The position numbers and the translations under genes were made by a program. Below, piece by piece: positions 56,453 to 64,000 of a DNA stretch of 64,000 nucleotides. Positions within the stretch are counted from its first letter, which is position 1; each line of letters begins with the position of its first letter. The stretch is from NCBI RefSeq assembly GCF_013031245.1, contig NZ_WPZL01000014.1, positions 36,117 through 100,116 on the forward strand, read 5' to 3'. The notes under the pieces are model-generated. The model was not told the DNA's origin, ran no database searches, and worked only from the letters and a program-made list of their open reading frames with translations. Source of the stretch: Ruegeria lacuscaerulensis (GTDB lineage Bacteria; Pseudomonadota; Alphaproteobacteria; Rhodobacterales; Rhodobacteraceae).

Positions 56453-57034
56453 ATGTATCGATTGCGATTGTTCGCGATTCGGCGCGCCCGCACATTCGAG
56501 TGGATTTACAAATGTGTCGAACGCGGCATGGTCGCACTGGACCCTGTATTCGCAAAGATCGGTTACAACCGTGTCGAACGACCCATCGCGCTGGTCGAAA
56601 AAGGCGTTAAGACCCTGTTGTTCGATTGCAAGATGTGCGGGCAATGCGTTCTTTCTTCGACCGGTATGTCCTGTCCGATGAACTGCCCAAAACAATTGCG
56701 GAACGGGCCGTGCGGCGGAGTGCGACCTGGAGAGTTCTGTGAGGTGAAACCCGACATGAAATGCGTCTGGGCTTTGGCCTGGGATGGGGCCAGTCGCATG
56801 CGTGATGGAGGGGGTAGGATAAAAGAAGTTTTGCCGCCGGTGGAACATACCTTGCGCGGATCATCTTCGTGGCTGCGGGTCAGCCGGGAAATTGCTGCAA
56901 AGGAACGCGAGGCCAGGGATGCCGCGCGGGTGACCTTGGCGCAGGCATTTCCTGAGGCGCGAAAAAACGAACCGTCTGCGGCACCGCTGGCTGCCGAGCC
57001 GCCTAACGCGGTAAACCGGGAGCTGAAGAAATGA
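56453..57034 (+). CDS. methylenetetrahydrofolate reductase C-terminal-domain protein
   Basis: 193 residues, SD aggaggca. The core is VEKGVKTLLFDCKMCGQCVL, SSTGMSCPMNCPKQLRNGPC and GGVRPGEFCEVKPDMKCVWA, the MTHFR_C zinc/Fe-S motif with at least seven Cys. In some bacteria this domain works with a separate MetF. The C-terminal about 60 residues are a charged helix. It overlaps metF by 4 nt (ATGA), so the proteins are likely made in equal amounts. It may supply electrons or an Fe-S centre to the reductase; that is inference from family members. Confidence 0.88.
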   Translation: MYRLRLFAIRRARTFEWIYKCVERGMVALDPVFAKIGYNRVERPIALVEKGVKTLLFDCKMCGQCVLSSTGMSCPMNCPKQLRNGPCGGVRPGEFCEVKPDMKCVWALAWDGASRMRDGGGRIKEVLPPVEHTLRGSSSWLRVSREIAAKEREARDAARVTLAQAFPEARKNEPSAAPLAAEPPNAVNRELKK

Positions 57035-58020
57035 GCGGTGCACATCGCAGCGATGTCGAGCCCACGGGCTATGTGCCCGTGGAAGAAGGCTATGTGTCTC
57101 ATAGCCGATTGGAAAGGGTTTTGCGCTCGGGTCGTTTTGCGGTGACGGCAGAATTGAACCCACCCGACAGCGCTGATCCCGAGGATGTTTTTCAGGCCGC
57201 ACAACCGCTTGGCGAAGTGGCCGATGCCATCAATGCAACCGATGCTTCGGGTGCCAACTGCCACATGTCCTCAATCGGAATTTGTGCGCTGCTGACGCGC
57301 GCAGGTTATTCGCCGGTCTATCAGATTTCCTGCCGTGACCGGAACCGGATCGCAATTCAGGGTGACGTGTTGGGTGCCGCCGCGTTAGGCGTGAGCAACG
57401 TGTTGTGTTTGACTGGCGATGGCGTGGGTGTTGGGGATCAGCCCGGGGCAAAGCCGGTATTCGATTTCGATTCCCTGACTTTGCTGCGTACAATCCGTAC
57501 TATGCGCGATCAGGGGACATTTCTGTCCGGCCGTAAAATTACGCGACCACCTCAGCTGTTTCTTGGTGCAGCGGAGAACCCTTGTATCCCGCCCTATGAC
57601 TGGCGTCCTGAACGTCTGGCAAAGAAGGTTGAGGCAGGGGCCGAGTATATTCAGACCAATTACATCTACGATATTCCGCTATTTGAAAAATTCATGGCAC
57701 GGGTGCGGGACAATGGCCTGGACAAGCAGGTTTACATTATCGCAGGTGTTGGCCCGATCGCATCCGCGCGTGCGGCGCGCTGGATGCGCGGCAATGTCCC
57801 GGGAATTCACATTCCTGATCTGGTCATAAAACGGATGGAAAAAGCGGAGAAGCCAGCCGAGGAAGGCAAGAAAATCTGTATAGAGCTCATCCAGCAAATT
57901 CAGCAAATCGCCGGAGTGTCCGGCGTCCATGTCATGGCCTACCGGCGCGAACATCTGGTGTCCGAGATCATTCTGGAATCCGGTGTTTTGAAAGGGCGAA
58001 AGCGGTCACGCCGAACGTGA
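57031..58020 (+). CDS. metF: methylenetetrahydrofolate reductase
   Basis: 329 residues. TIM-barrel MetF fold: GRFAVTAELNPPDSADPEDV with the active-site Glu, AINATDASGANCHMSSIGIC, YQISCRDRNRIAIQGDVLGA, VLCLTGDGVGVGDQPGAKPV, GAEYIQTNYIYDIPLFEKFM. These are the standard FAD- and folate-binding motifs. It reduces methylene-THF to methyl-THF, or works in reverse when methyl groups are oxidised, as in roseobacters that degrade methylated compounds. Coupled to the C-terminal-domain gene upstream. Confidence 0.93.
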   Translation: MSGAHRSDVEPTGYVPVEEGYVSHSRLERVLRSGRFAVTAELNPPDSADPEDVFQAAQPLGEVADAINATDASGANCHMSSIGICALLTRAGYSPVYQISCRDRNRIAIQGDVLGAAALGVSNVLCLTGDGVGVGDQPGAKPVFDFDSLTLLRTIRTMRDQGTFLSGRKITRPPQLFLGAAENPCIPPYDWRPERLAKKVEAGAEYIQTNYIYDIPLFEKFMARVRDNGLDKQVYIIAGVGPIASARAARWMRGNVPGIHIPDLVIKRMEKAEKPAEEGKKICIELIQQIQQIAGVSGVHVMAYRREHLVSEIILESGVLKGRKRSRRT

Positions 58021-58060
58021 CGACTGGGGCTGCAATCCGGTATTATACAATTTTTCGAAC

Positions 58061-58090
58061 AAAAAAGGCGCCAGATGGGCGCCTTTTTGG
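58061..58090. terminator. bidirectional terminator between metF and maoC
   Basis: Six A, GGCGCC-agatg-GGCGCC (58067-58083), then five T. Serves the convergent genes on both sides. Confidence 0.88.
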
Positions 58091-58108
58091 AGTTATTAGA
58101 TATCCCGA

Positions 58109-58552
58109 TCAGTCGAATTTGCGCGACGGGGCCAGCACCATGGCTTCCCCCACCAGCACCTTTTTTCCTTCGACCGAACAGTGGCAATCCAGCTTGACCC
58201 GACGCTTGGAAAAATCGATGTCGATCACTTTGACTTCTGCATAAACCATGTCGCCGGGGCGGACGGGAGCCAGGAATTTTAACGACTGACCCATGTACAC
58301 CGTGCCGTGGCCAGGCAGTTGCTCACCAATCACGGCCGAGATCAGACCAGCGGTCAGCATCCCGTGCGCGATACGCCCTTCGAAGATCGTGTCGCGGGCA
58401 TAGTCATCATCCAAATGCACCGGATTCCGGTCAGTAGACACTTGCGCGAACATCTCTATATCTTCGTCCGTCACCACCTTACGCAGGTGGCGGGTCATGC
58501 CCATTTCGATGTCTTCAATACAGATCGTTCCGCGCGGAAGATTGTCCAACAT
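58109..58552 (-). CDS. MaoC family dehydratase
   Basis: 147 residues from ATG 58552 (MLDNLPRGTICIEDIEMGMT), SD gaggg; longer starts at 58573 or 58627 are less likely. Hot-dog fold with the hydratase motif FAQVSTDRNPVHLDDDYARD followed by GRIAHGMLTAGLISAVIG, holding the catalytic Asp and His. It hydrates enoyl-CoA type substrates; which one is not evident. Confidence 0.9.
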   Translation of the reverse strand: MLDNLPRGTICIEDIEMGMTRHLRKVVTDEDIEMFAQVSTDRNPVHLDDDYARDTIFEGRIAHGMLTAGLISAVIGEQLPGHGTVYMGQSLKFLAPVRPGDMVYAEVKVIDIDFSKRRVKLDCHCSVEGKKVLVGEAMVLAPSRKFD

Positions 58553-58652
58553 GTCGCCCTCACTCGAATCCATTGGGCAACAAAACAATGCAAGCCGCCC
58601 GTGTTTGGCAACTTTATTACTTCGCAAGCGCAGAAAATCAAGTCTTTTCTGA

Positions 58653-59528
58653 CTATCTCAAACGACCGATTGTGTAATTCGGATTGATTTTTTCTCTTTG
58701 AATATAGTCGGTTAGGGATTCGTGGTGCGGATGATGCGACGTTTTTGTCTCGGCCGCGGCCAGCCCACCCGAGATAAACAGAGAATCAATGCCCTCGCCC
58801 ATGCCGCCCAGAATGTCGGTATGCGGGCCATCGCCGATCACCAGAATGTCTCCGTCCGGGACATCCTGACCCAGCTCCTGCAACCTGCGCCGTGCGAGAT
58901 CATAGATCGGCGGGTGGGGTTTGCCGAAATAGAGGCTCTCGCCCCCCATCTCGGTGTACAGCCTGGCCAGCGCACCAGCACACCATTCCCGGACCTCGCC
59001 CCGGTCCACGACGATGTCGGGGTTGGCGCAGAGCAATTTCATGCCCTTCTGCTTGGCATAAAGGAAATCCGGACGATTGACCGACGGGTCTGCCATCGGG
59101 TCGAACGGGCCACAGCACACGATCCCTTCGGCCTCATCCAGCGGAACACGTTCGATGTGAATGGGGTGGTGCAGCAATTTCAGGGGTTCAAAGAACCCGG
59201 CGTCGCGTTGCCATTCCCCCATGAAATAGACCTTTTCGCCGACGGCCCCGCGGAACATCGCCGAACGCGCTGAATCCCCGCTGGTGGCGATGGTGTCATA
59301 GGCGTCGGCAGGGACATTGAACTGCGCCAGCTGCTCGGCCACGCCCGCGCGGGGTTTGGGCGAGTTTGTGACCAAAACGACGACCCCGCCATTTGCCCGG
59401 TATTCTTGCAGGGCTGCGACGGCTTCGGGAAAGGCTGTGATGCCGTTGTGGACGCATCCCCACAAGTCAACGAACAGCGCCTTGTAGCGGTCTGATACTT
59501 CGGAAAGCGCGTGGATGATCTGCGTCAT
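58653..59528 (-). CDS. HAD hydrolase, TIGR01459 family
   Basis: 291 residues. HAD class IIA: ALFVDLWGCVHNGITAFPEA has the motif I Asp (DLWG in place of DxD), VLVTNSPKPRAGVAEQLAQF is motif II, FGKPHPPIYDLARRRLQELG holds the motif III Lys, and ILVIGDGPHTDILGGMGEGI is motif IV. Similar to NagD phosphatases of sugars or nucleotides. The missing second Asp of motif I is typical of this alphaproteobacterial subfamily. Substrate unknown. Confidence 0.9.
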   Translation of the reverse strand: MTQIIHALSEVSDRYKALFVDLWGCVHNGITAFPEAVAALQEYRANGGVVVLVTNSPKPRAGVAEQLAQFNVPADAYDTIATSGDSARSAMFRGAVGEKVYFMGEWQRDAGFFEPLKLLHHPIHIERVPLDEAEGIVCCGPFDPMADPSVNRPDFLYAKQKGMKLLCANPDIVVDRGEVREWCAGALARLYTEMGGESLYFGKPHPPIYDLARRRLQELGQDVPDGDILVIGDGPHTDILGGMGEGIDSLFISGGLAAAETKTSHHPHHESLTDYIQREKINPNYTIGRLR

Positions 59529-59631
59529 GGGGGACCTCGGGATCTGAAATCGGCGTTGTGGTACCTATGGCAAAGCTTTCCTGTGTTGACCATCCCGTAT
59601 CGCAAAATGTCCGAACAAGTCGAGTTGCCCG

Positions 59632-60708
59632 TCAGTTTTCTTCGGTTACTTCCTCAACGTCCGGCGCTTGTTGAACGTTTTCGGTGCCCAGAATGATCTG
59701 TGCGCCTATCCTATTCTGGAAACGTACCACCACGAGATAGCCGGGGCCCAACTCTTCCTGAAGGACGTCGATGAGCGGCGTTTCCCGCAAGTTCTCGGGC
59801 AGCAGCCCAACGATGGACGACACTTTGTATGCTGCTTCTATGGAAAGATCGACAATCAGCCATAAGTCGGCGTGCTTTCGTTTGGCGTTGACGTCGACAC
59901 GGATGATTTCAACCGAAACGGGGTCTGCCCAGTCGCGGATGGCTTGCGCCAGCTGAGCTTCGGTGCGGGTTTCGAGATACCGGTTATAGGTAGACTTCCC
60001 AAGTTGAACGACGACAAGCGGCAGAAAAGCCAAAGTCACAACCACACTGGCCGTAAAATTCAGTTTGCGTCTGCCTTTTCCGAACACGACAGAGCGTGCG
60101 GCGTAAACAATGTAGACGGCGCAGGCCGACAGGATGATCGCCCCGAGGTTCGTCGCAAAGAGTAAACCTGCCTCATAAGCCTCGGCAGGTTCTCCAAAGT
60201 ATAAAAGGATGCCCGAGGCTGACAGTGGTGGCACAAGTGACACGCCAATCGCCGCGCCAGGCAGTAAACCGAGTTCCGAACGGTTAATCTGAACATACGC
60301 CCCCGCTACGCCAGCAGCCAGGGCCACGATCAGGTCCTCGGTTCCGGGATCCGTGCGCGCCAGAACCTGATCCGGTATCAGCACGCCGCGTGGAACGTCC
60401 GCTACATAGACGAGGAACCAGGCCATCAGAACGCACAGAACAGCCGCGAAGCAGACAATCAGGGCCAGGTTGAACGCGCGCGCCAGCCACCCCATGACCA
60501 TGGCCGCAGCGACGCCCAGAATAGGTGTCATCAGCGGAGCAACCAGCATCGCGGCAATGACCACCGCGCCGGAATTGCGCAGCATGCCCATCGTGGCAAT
60601 GACTACAGACAAAGTCAGCAACATCGCAAAACGCCGCCAATAGGCCGCTTTGTCTTTGCCTTCAAATCGCAGGATATCCCGCGTGGTGCTGAATTTACGA
60701 GAGCTCAT
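59632..60708 (-). CDS. DUF389 membrane protein
   Basis: 358 residues from ATG 60708 (MSSRKFSTTRDILRFEGKDK). Seven or so membrane helices. LTLSVVIATMGMLRNSGAVV followed by IAAMLVAPLMTPILGVAAAM is the DUF389 hallmark (hydrophobic with P.M.PI.G), and GAAIGVSLVPPLSASGILLY is the second. A soluble C-terminal part lies inside or outside the membrane (about residues 240-358). Function unknown. Confidence 0.9.
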   Translation of the reverse strand: MSSRKFSTTRDILRFEGKDKAAYWRRFAMLLTLSVVIATMGMLRNSGAVVIAAMLVAPLMTPILGVAAAMVMGWLARAFNLALIVCFAAVLCVLMAWFLVYVADVPRGVLIPDQVLARTDPGTEDLIVALAAGVAGAYVQINRSELGLLPGAAIGVSLVPPLSASGILLYFGEPAEAYEAGLLFATNLGAIILSACAVYIVYAARSVVFGKGRRKLNFTASVVVTLAFLPLVVVQLGKSTYNRYLETRTEAQLAQAIRDWADPVSVEIIRVDVNAKRKHADLWLIVDLSIEAAYKVSSIVGLLPENLRETPLIDVLQEELGPGYLVVVRFQNRIGAQIILGTENVQQAPDVEEVTEEN

Positions 60709-60794
60709 CTTCCTTGTCTGACCCAACCTGATACCGGTTACCCTTGGGGCAGATTATCAATCGCAATGGTTCTGGCAAATCCTCGACCGCCATG

Positions 60795-60822
60795 AAAAAA
60801 GGCGCCCGAATTGGGCGCCCTT
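60795..60822 (-). terminator. Rho-independent terminator of ppaC
   Basis: GGCGCCC-gaatt-GGGCGCC (60801-60819), with six T following on the minus strand, 21 nt after the ppaC stop. Confidence 0.88.
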
Positions 60823-60842
60823 CGTGCAATTTTCTGTAAAGA

Positions 60843-61763
60843 TCAGACTTTCAGGTTCGGAATGATCTGTTTCTTCCGGCTCATGATGCCCGGCAAGACG
60901 ACCGCGTCACCATTGACCGAAGCGCCAAAGCTTTTTTCTGCAACGCCTTTGACCAGGTCGTTTGGCACAAGCAGAGTGGCCTCTTCGTTCAGGATGTCGA
61001 CAACGAACAGCAGAACCTGATCGACGCCGTCTTCCTTGGCTACATCTACCATCGAGCCTGCCAGGCTGGCCTTGCGATCCAGCACGACGTCGGGCGCGGT
61101 GGTTTCCAGAACCGAGACACGGAATTTGGTGCCGTCGACCTCGTACTCCTTGCTGTCCATACGGATCAGTTCAGCGTCCGAGAACGAGGACACATCCGAT
61201 TTTGCAGCAAACATGTCCGCCGCGTAGGCCGGGATATCCAGTTCGAGTTGGGCCGCCAGTTTTTCCGCGACCTCACGGTCATGTGCCGTGGTGGTGGGCG
61301 ACCGAAATTCCAGCGTGTCCGACAGAATGCAGGTCAGCGCCGCGCCTTTGATAGCGTCGGGCAATCTGGCGACGTCGTCGCCCATCAGATCGACCATGAT
61401 CGTTGCGGTACAGGCCAGCGCGCGCACGGTGATGTCGATCGGACCTTTGGTTTCCAACCCGCCGACCAGCTTGTGGTGGTCGATGATGGCGCGGATGTCT
61501 GCACTGTTGATGCTGGCGGGCAGTTCGGCCGGGTTGTTTGTGTCGACGATGATAACCGGTGCGTCGGCCTCGACATCGCTGATGATACGCGGCTTGGGCA
61601 GGTCCCAGCGCTGTAGCATGAATGCGGCTTCGGTGTTGGGCTCGCCCAGCAATACGGGCTCGGTTTGTTCGCCTTTAACTTCGTTCAGGTACCACGACCA
61701 GAGGATCGGCGAGCCTGTGGAGTCGGTGTCGGGGGATTTGTGACCAAAAACAAGGGTTGTCAT
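60843..61763 (-). CDS. ppaC: manganese-dependent inorganic pyrophosphatase
   Basis: 306 residues, DHH/DHHA2 family. Motifs: VFGHKSPDTDSTGSPI with metal ligands His and Asp, VIIVDTNNPAELP, RAIIDHHKLVGGLETKGPID containing DHH, and the C-terminal SRKKQIIPNL. It hydrolyses pyrophosphate to phosphate in the cytoplasm, pulling biosynthetic reactions forward (prs, hisG, aminoacylation). Confidence 0.95.
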   Translation of the reverse strand: MTTLVFGHKSPDTDSTGSPILWSWYLNEVKGEQTEPVLLGEPNTEAAFMLQRWDLPKPRIISDVEADAPVIIVDTNNPAELPASINSADIRAIIDHHKLVGGLETKGPIDITVRALACTATIMVDLMGDDVARLPDAIKGAALTCILSDTLEFRSPTTTAHDREVAEKLAAQLELDIPAYAADMFAAKSDVSSFSDAELIRMDSKEYEVDGTKFRVSVLETTAPDVVLDRKASLAGSMVDVAKEDGVDQVLLFVVDILNEEATLLVPNDLVKGVAEKSFGASVNGDAVVLPGIMSRKKQIIPNLKV

Positions 61764-61873
61764 GTCTGCGTCCTGCGGATGATAAATTTGCGGGCCTTAT
61801 AGGGCGCTCTGCAAAGGTTGTCACCCGGCAGTGATCACGCTGCGACGGTTCGTCTGAATTTCGGTCGATCCAA

Positions 61874-62854
61874 TCAGAACGGAGCCCGCGTCAGCGTGTA
61901 TCCCGCCTGTTGCAATTGGTTCAGCAATCCATGCTCATCGCTCAGATGCCCGGCGCCGACGGCGATGACGACAGTCTGGTTATTGATGCCCAGGATGTGC
62001 CGCATCCAGTTGTTGTTGCGGTCAACCAGTAATTGCTGTTCAAACCCGTCCCATTCCGCATCAAATACCTCTTGCGAGAGACCGGACGCGTCCCGGCCCT
62101 GAAGGCGTGCCAGCTGAATGATCTGGCCGTGTTTTTCCTCGACGTAGGCATTTGCCATGGTTGCCAGCTGATCTTCACCGCCTTCAAAGGCATCGGCCAT
62201 GCGCACAAGGGACTGCACCTGTTTCTCGATGGGGTGGCTGTCGAACATGGCCATCAAATCGTCAATCCGCTCTAACGACTGCTGCGGTATGTCATATTCC
62301 TCGGCCAGATCGGTCAGGCGCGCATCCATCCCGTGTTTGGCGTTGGGGTCCCGCGCCAGACAGGGCGGAATGCCAAGCATCATGCTCAGAAACCAGGGCC
62401 GCATTTTGGCAGCCATCCAGCCAGGGATGCCGCGCTCGGCCAGTCCGGTGGACAGGGCGGACCAGTCTTCCTCGGACATAAGGTCGATCAGAGTCGGCCC
62501 GGACGTTATCAAAATGGGGCTCATATCCCTAGCCAGATCCTGTTCGAAAGCGGACATCTCATCTTTGGTGACTTCGAAATAGAAGGCGTCTGCCTGGCTA
62601 AGCATCGGGGTAAGGCGTTCCACCACCGCATCCATGCGCGGGTCGTTGGTATGCAATGTCCCGATCACATGCAGAACCGTGTCGCCCCTGGTCGCGATCC
62701 AGTGGTTGCCTTCGGAAAACGGAATGCCGGACACGGCCTGATTCAATTCCGCCTGCATCTTGGGCGACAGGTCGGCCCTCAGATCACGCCCCTGGCAGGC
62801 CGCATGTACCGCGGCCGGAGCAAGCAGGCAGATCAGAAGCAGGAACAGGCGCAT
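61874..62854 (-). CDS. TraB/GumN family protein
   Basis: 326 residues from ATG 62854 (MRLFLLLICLLAPAAVHAAC), a clear signal peptide; the longer frame to 62950 has no SD. TraB/GumN (Tiki-like) domain: TVLHVIGTLHTNDPRMDAVV with the GT.H metal motif, DAFYFEVTKDEMS with the conserved Glu, and VVIAVGAGHLSDEHGLLNQL with the second His. These are thought to be metalloproteases with EraA/ChaN-like fold, acting outside the cytoplasm. The substrate is unknown. Divergent from the DUF2161 gene. Confidence 0.9.
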   Translation of the reverse strand: MRLFLLLICLLAPAAVHAACQGRDLRADLSPKMQAELNQAVSGIPFSEGNHWIATRGDTVLHVIGTLHTNDPRMDAVVERLTPMLSQADAFYFEVTKDEMSAFEQDLARDMSPILITSGPTLIDLMSEEDWSALSTGLAERGIPGWMAAKMRPWFLSMMLGIPPCLARDPNAKHGMDARLTDLAEEYDIPQQSLERIDDLMAMFDSHPIEKQVQSLVRMADAFEGGEDQLATMANAYVEEKHGQIIQLARLQGRDASGLSQEVFDAEWDGFEQQLLVDRNNNWMRHILGINNQTVVIAVGAGHLSDEHGLLNQLQQAGYTLTRAPF

Positions 62855-62966
62855 TGGTGTTATCCCGGTTGTGTCAACTCTGCGCGAACCTTGCCCCGGT
62901 GCAGGGCGCTGTTCAAGGCGGATCAACAGGTTGAACACATCGGCCGGCATCGCCTAGCATGGGGCA

Positions 62967-63641
62967 ATGGACCGCGAGCAGGATCTTTATCCCCCCATCA
63001 AGGCGCTGTTAGAGCGTCAGGGCTATACCGTCAAAGGTGAGGTCGGTGCGGCCGATATCGTGGCGGTGCGCGCAGGGGATGACCCTGTGATCGTTGAGTT
63101 GAAGCTGCGGTTCACGCTGTCGCTGTTTCATCAGGCCGTTACGCGTCTGAAAGTGACGGATCAGGTTTACATCGGCGTCTGCAAGCCAAAGGGTCGCAGC
63201 GCTCGGCGGGCGATGAAGGATAATCTGGCGCTGTGCCGCAGGTTGGGGCTTGGGTTGATCACCGTGCGGGCCGATGGTGCGGTTGAAGTACAGTGTGACC
63301 CAGGTCCTTATGCGCCGCGCAAAAACAAAGCAAAGGCCGCGCGGCTGCTGCGTGAATTCGATCGGTTAGAGGGTGACCCCAACGCGGGTGGGGCCACGCG
63401 GCATGGGATCGTCACTGCTTATCGCCAGGATGCACTGAAATGCGCGGCGCATCTGGCCGAAGGTGGTGCCGCCAAAGGGGCCCAGGTTGCCAAAGCCACA
63501 GGCGTCTCCGGGGCGACCCGCCTGATGCGGGAGAACCACTATGGCTGGTTCGCTAAAGTCGAGAAGGGTGTCTACAGCCTGACCGCTGCCGGGCAGGAAG
63601 GCCTGAAACACTGGGCTTATAGTTGGGAACAAGGCGATTGA
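62967..63641 (+). CDS. DUF2161 domain-containing protein (PD-(D/E)XK-like)
   Basis: 224 residues. N-terminal nuclease-like fold: VGAADIVAVRAGDDPVIVEL followed by KLRFTLSLFHQAVTRL, matching a D...E.K pattern (D in GAADI, E and K in VELKL), then ARRAMKDNLALCRRLGLGLI. The C-terminal half (ATRHGIVTAYRQDALKCAAH and KGVYSLTAAGQEGLKHW) resembles a winged-helix DNA-binding part. The family is labelled phosphodiesterase but untested. It sits 112 nt divergent from the TraB gene and before groES. Confidence 0.88.
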   Translation: MDREQDLYPPIKALLERQGYTVKGEVGAADIVAVRAGDDPVIVELKLRFTLSLFHQAVTRLKVTDQVYIGVCKPKGRSARRAMKDNLALCRRLGLGLITVRADGAVEVQCDPGPYAPRKNKAKAARLLREFDRLEGDPNAGGATRHGIVTAYRQDALKCAAHLAEGGAAKGAQVAKATGVSGATRLMRENHYGWFAKVEKGVYSLTAAGQEGLKHWAYSWEQGD

Positions 63642-63672
63642 AGCCCGACGAAAAAAATTCCATCACAGCTTG

Positions 63673-63701
63673 TTGACTCGGCGTTTGCGACCCCCTAGCT
63701 A
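63673..63701 (+). promoter_or_regulatory. groES promoter
   Basis: TTGACT (63673-63678), 17-nt spacer, TAGCTA (63696-63701). The overlapping cttgttgac and cccccta also allow a heat-shock sigma (RpoH) reading. Confidence 0.55.
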
Positions 63702-63708
63702 TGCGTCG

Positions 63709-63735
63709 TTATCACTCGCATACCCTGAGTGCTAA
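63709..63735 (+). promoter_or_regulatory. CIRCE operator upstream of groES
   Basis: TTATCACTC-N9-GAGTGCTAA. The right arm is perfect, the left arm differs at one position (T for G) from the CIRCE consensus TTAGCACTC. It sits just after the promoter, where HrcA would block transcription until heat shock. Confidence 0.88.
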
Positions 63736-63793
63736 CGCCTCGCCGTCCGGCGGGGGGAGGATAAATAAACTTTGAGCCCAAGGAGCTGCAAAG

Positions 63794-64000
63794 ATGGCAT
63801 TGAAACCGCTTCATGACCGCGTGTTGGTTCGCCGTACCGAAAGCGAAGAGAAAACCGCAGGCGGCCTGATCATTCCTGACAGCGCAAAAGAAAAGCCCAG
63901 CGAAGGCGAAGTCGTATCGACCGGCGAAGGCGCGCGCAAGGACAGCGGCGAACTGATCGCAATGGCTGTAAAAGCTGGCGACAAGATCCTGTTCGGCAAA
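63794..64000 (+). CDS. groES: co-chaperonin GroES (3' end outside window)
   Basis: Starts ATG 63794 with SD aggag. The 69 codons present read [55 protein letters not shown], the canonical Cpn10 sequence including the mobile-loop region. It caps GroEL in protein folding. Expression is predicted to be under HrcA/CIRCE. groEL presumably follows beyond the edge. Confidence 0.97.
   Translation, partial: MALKPLHDRVLVRRTESEEKTAGGLIIPDSAKEKPSEGEVVSTGEGARKDSGELIAMAVKAGDKILFGK

Overview
The window is a chromosomal segment of an alphaproteobacterium, almost certainly a Rhodobacteraceae (roseobacter-group) species. Supporting points are the GC-rich coding style, the split MotA/MotB-like pair typical of Rhodobacterales, a short-form HisG with HisZ, a class II (B12-dependent) ribonucleotide reductase, the five-gene F1 operon atpHAGDC, DUF1489, DUF2125, DUF2161 and YcgN family proteins, and a free-standing MTHFR C-terminal-domain protein beside MetF. 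The genus (Ruegeria-like) is inference. No tRNA, rRNA, CRISPR array or intact insertion sequence was seen.

Layout. 1-4.2 kb: a FAD oxidoreductase cut by the window edge, a DUF3302/HlyD membrane pair, and an MFS exporter. 4.2-13.7 kb: one long minus-strand operon, xdhA-xdhB-xdhC followed by a BMP-type nucleoside/purine ABC importer (ATPase, two permeases, binding protein); uptake and oxidation of purines look coupled. 14-24.6 kb: dnaE, two small envelope proteins, slyX, hisS-hisZ-hisG, DUF1489 and nrdJ. 24.6-30 kb is looser and more accessory: a GDCCVxC small cysteine protein, an unrecognised ORF, rpsD with a long structured leader, an orphan tryptophan halogenase preceded by degenerate tandem repeats, and an Lrp regulator divergent from a PLP enzyme.

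31.6-43.9 kb: hisC-tyrC-extensin-like, DUF2125, a ChaC-like enzyme, a MotA/MotB-like proton-channel pair with a very long coiled coil and OmpA domain, an M23 peptidase, clpA, gloB and a methyltransferase. 44-49.2 kb: the F1 ATP synthase operon with a promoter and terminator. 49.2-51.1 kb is a small AT-richer islet with an H-type lectin-domain protein and a sulfotransferase-like pseudogene carrying two frameshifts, one at a T7 tract.

51.1-64 kb: prs, a DsbA-fold isomerase, an alpha/beta hydrolase, a minus-strand ribF-ycgN-ltaE operon, the MTHFR C-terminal/MetF pair behind a structured leader, MaoC, a HAD hydrolase, DUF389, Mn-dependent pyrophosphatase, TraB/GumN, DUF2161, and the start of groES under a CIRCE-type operator. 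Most genes are housekeeping. The best candidates for something undescribed are the MotA/MotB-like pair, the structured leaders of rpsD, hisC and metF, the repeats before the halogenase, and the GDCCVxC protein.
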